Origin: Firmicutes bacterium HGW-Firmicutes-7
GTDB taxonomy: Bacteria; Bacillota; Clostridia; Lachnospirales; Vallitaleaceae
Direction of reading: 5' to 3'
NCBI GenBank assembly: GCA_002841375.1
Contig: PGZO01000013.1
Location: 1-64,000, forward strand
DNA length: 64,000 nucleotides
Part shown: in pieces, positions 63,190 through 64,000 of the stretch
Position numbering within the stretch: position 1 is the first letter of the stretch
How the letters are laid out: the number at the start of each line of letters is the position of its first letter
Translations under genes and position numbers: made by a program
The notes under the pieces: model-generated
Told to the model about the DNA's origin: nothing
The model's input: only the letters and a program-made list of their open reading frames with translations
Database searches by the model: none

Positions 63190-63930
63190 TTATAATATTA
63201 AAGAAAGATACCATATAATCATTGCATCTCCAAACAAAGCAGAAACCATAATACCTAACGTTAAAAAAGGTCCAAAAGGTATCATCTGCTCTCTTTTCAT
63301 AATCTTTAATGCAATTAAAGTAAGTCCAATGACTGCCCCAACAACAGAACCTAGCATTAACGCTAGAAGTATTTTCTCCCAACCTAATAGAAGCCCTGCT
63401 ACAGCCATAAGCTTAATATCCCCACCACCCATCTTTCCTCTTGTTACGATGGCAATGATAAGAAGTAATGCACTTACTATAAAAAATCCAATTAAATAGC
63501 TCATATAGTTTTCTATATCAAAAAAAAGGTTAATGCTTGCTAGAACAGTTAACGCAATAACCAAACCATTGGGTATAATATAATGTCTGAAGTCAATCAT
63601 CCCAATTACTAAAAGAATAGAAAACAAAATACAATAAATAATCGTTTCCTTACTCAATCCATAAATAGCGAAAATCCCCATATAAGCTGCCCCGTTGGAC
63701 AGCTCTATAATGGGATATTGAATTGATATATTCGTCTGACAATAACGACACTTCCCACGAAGAAATACGTACGTAACTACTGGTATAAGATCATACCAAG
63801 CAAGCTTATGCGAACAGTTAAAACAGTGAGAAGGCGTGTATACAATATCTTCTTTTCTAGGTATTCGATAAATACATACGTTAAGAAAGCTGCCGATGAG
63901 GATACCTAGGAAAACAATTATTAAATACAT
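63190..63930 (-). CDS. pilD: Prepilin peptidase (leader peptidase/N-methyltransferase)
   Basis: A 246-residue A24A peptidase that cuts after the Gly of prepilins and methylates the new N-terminus. Two CxxC pairs (CFNC, CRYC) form the cytoplasmic zinc domain; the catalytic Asp lie in DFRHYIIPNG and GGGDIKLMA. Seven to eight membrane segments. Its ATG follows the upstream stop directly (TAAATG) and has no clear RBS, so it should be translated by coupling. Confidence 0.96.
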   Translation of the reverse strand: MYLIIVFLGILIGSFLNVCIYRIPRKEDIVYTPSHCFNCSHKLAWYDLIPVVTYVFLRGKCRYCQTNISIQYPIIELSNGAAYMGIFAIYGLSKETIIYCILFSILLVIGMIDFRHYIIPNGLVIALTVLASINLFFDIENYMSYLIGFFIVSALLLIIAIVTRGKMGGGDIKLMAVAGLLLGWEKILLALMLGSVVGAVIGLTLIALKIMKREQMIPFGPFLTLGIMVSALFGDAMIIWYLSLIL

Positions 63931-64000
63931 TTAATCTCTATCATATTCTGGACCTGGAGTTGGGTATAACTCAGCGGTGTTTGTTCCAGCATCATCATCA
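63931..64000 (-). CDS. C-terminal end of a gene upstream of pilD (cut by window edge)
   Basis: The frame ending at TAA 63931-63933 reads DDDAGTNTAELYPTPGPEYD then RD. Only ~22 codons are visible. The position before pilD and the polar tail fit a major pilin or another pilus protein, but no family can be assigned. Confidence 0.6.
   Translation of the reverse strand, partial: DDDAGTNTAELYPTPGPEYDRD

Overview
The window looks like chromosomal DNA of a low-GC, endospore-forming anaerobe of the class Clostridia. The evidence is AT-rich sequence, AGGAGG-type ribosome binding sites before nearly every gene, sporulation genes (spoIVA, ylbJ/spoVV), Bacillota-type gene orders (rimP-nusA-rnpM-ylxQ-infB; ylxM-ffh-rpsP-khpA-rimM-trmD-rplS; rbgA-rnhB-ylqG-ylqH; rnc-smc-ftsY; yceD-rpmF-plsX-acpP), an acetate-forming pta-ackA pair, histidine fermentation genes and a Gram-positive type IV pilus cluster. 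Genus cannot be fixed from the sequence alone. All genes but two (tmcAL, ylbJ) lie on the minus strand.

Layout, low to high coordinates: infB fragment, ylxQ, rnpM, nusA, rimP (1-2658); a patatin-like lipase, an Fe/Mn superoxide dismutase and spoIVA (2929-6356); the histidine-to-glutamate pathway hutH-hutU-ftcD-hutI-cyclodeaminase (6454-13052); an acidic lipoprotein and a 0.77-kb intergenic stretch with an IS1182-type transposase remnant and a GC-rich folded repeat (13436-15043); plsY, der, a DUF512 protein, pgeF, yraN, ylqH, ylqG, rnhB, rbgA, lepB (15044-23806); the ribosome/SRP block rplS to ylxM (23985-28224); a GGDEF protein, ogt, ftsY, smc, rnc (28319-35530); acpP, plsX, rpmF, yceD (35735-37913); oppABCDF (38039-43836); ackA, pta and the divergent tmcAL-ylbJ (44101-48940); a coiled-coil protein, coaD, rsmD (49115-50740); efp, pepQ, aroQ, aroK, aroE, yqeG (51140-55604); and a pilus locus of three prepilins, an 856-residue pilin-like protein, pilO, a pilM-pilN fusion and pilD, with a cut gene at the edge (55856-64000).

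The coding content is mostly conserved housekeeping. The most unusual material is intergenic. Three full copies of a ~108-bp palindromic element (13114-13221, 25742-25849, 53608-53713) share a conserved loop and conserved tips, while mid-stem bases change together in both arms. Two relic ends flank the coaD block, and one copy sits at the end of a 72-bp tandem array. One end type carries an outward TTGACR-N18-TAATAT/TATAAT signal; in the copy between khpA and rimM this signal lies just downstream of a terminator and points at rimM-trmD-rplS. A second, shorter repeat family (ends GAAAAGCGGC / GCCGATTTTC) and a GC-rich cloverleaf-like repeat at 14769-14874 are also present. No rRNA, tRNA or CRISPR array was recognised.
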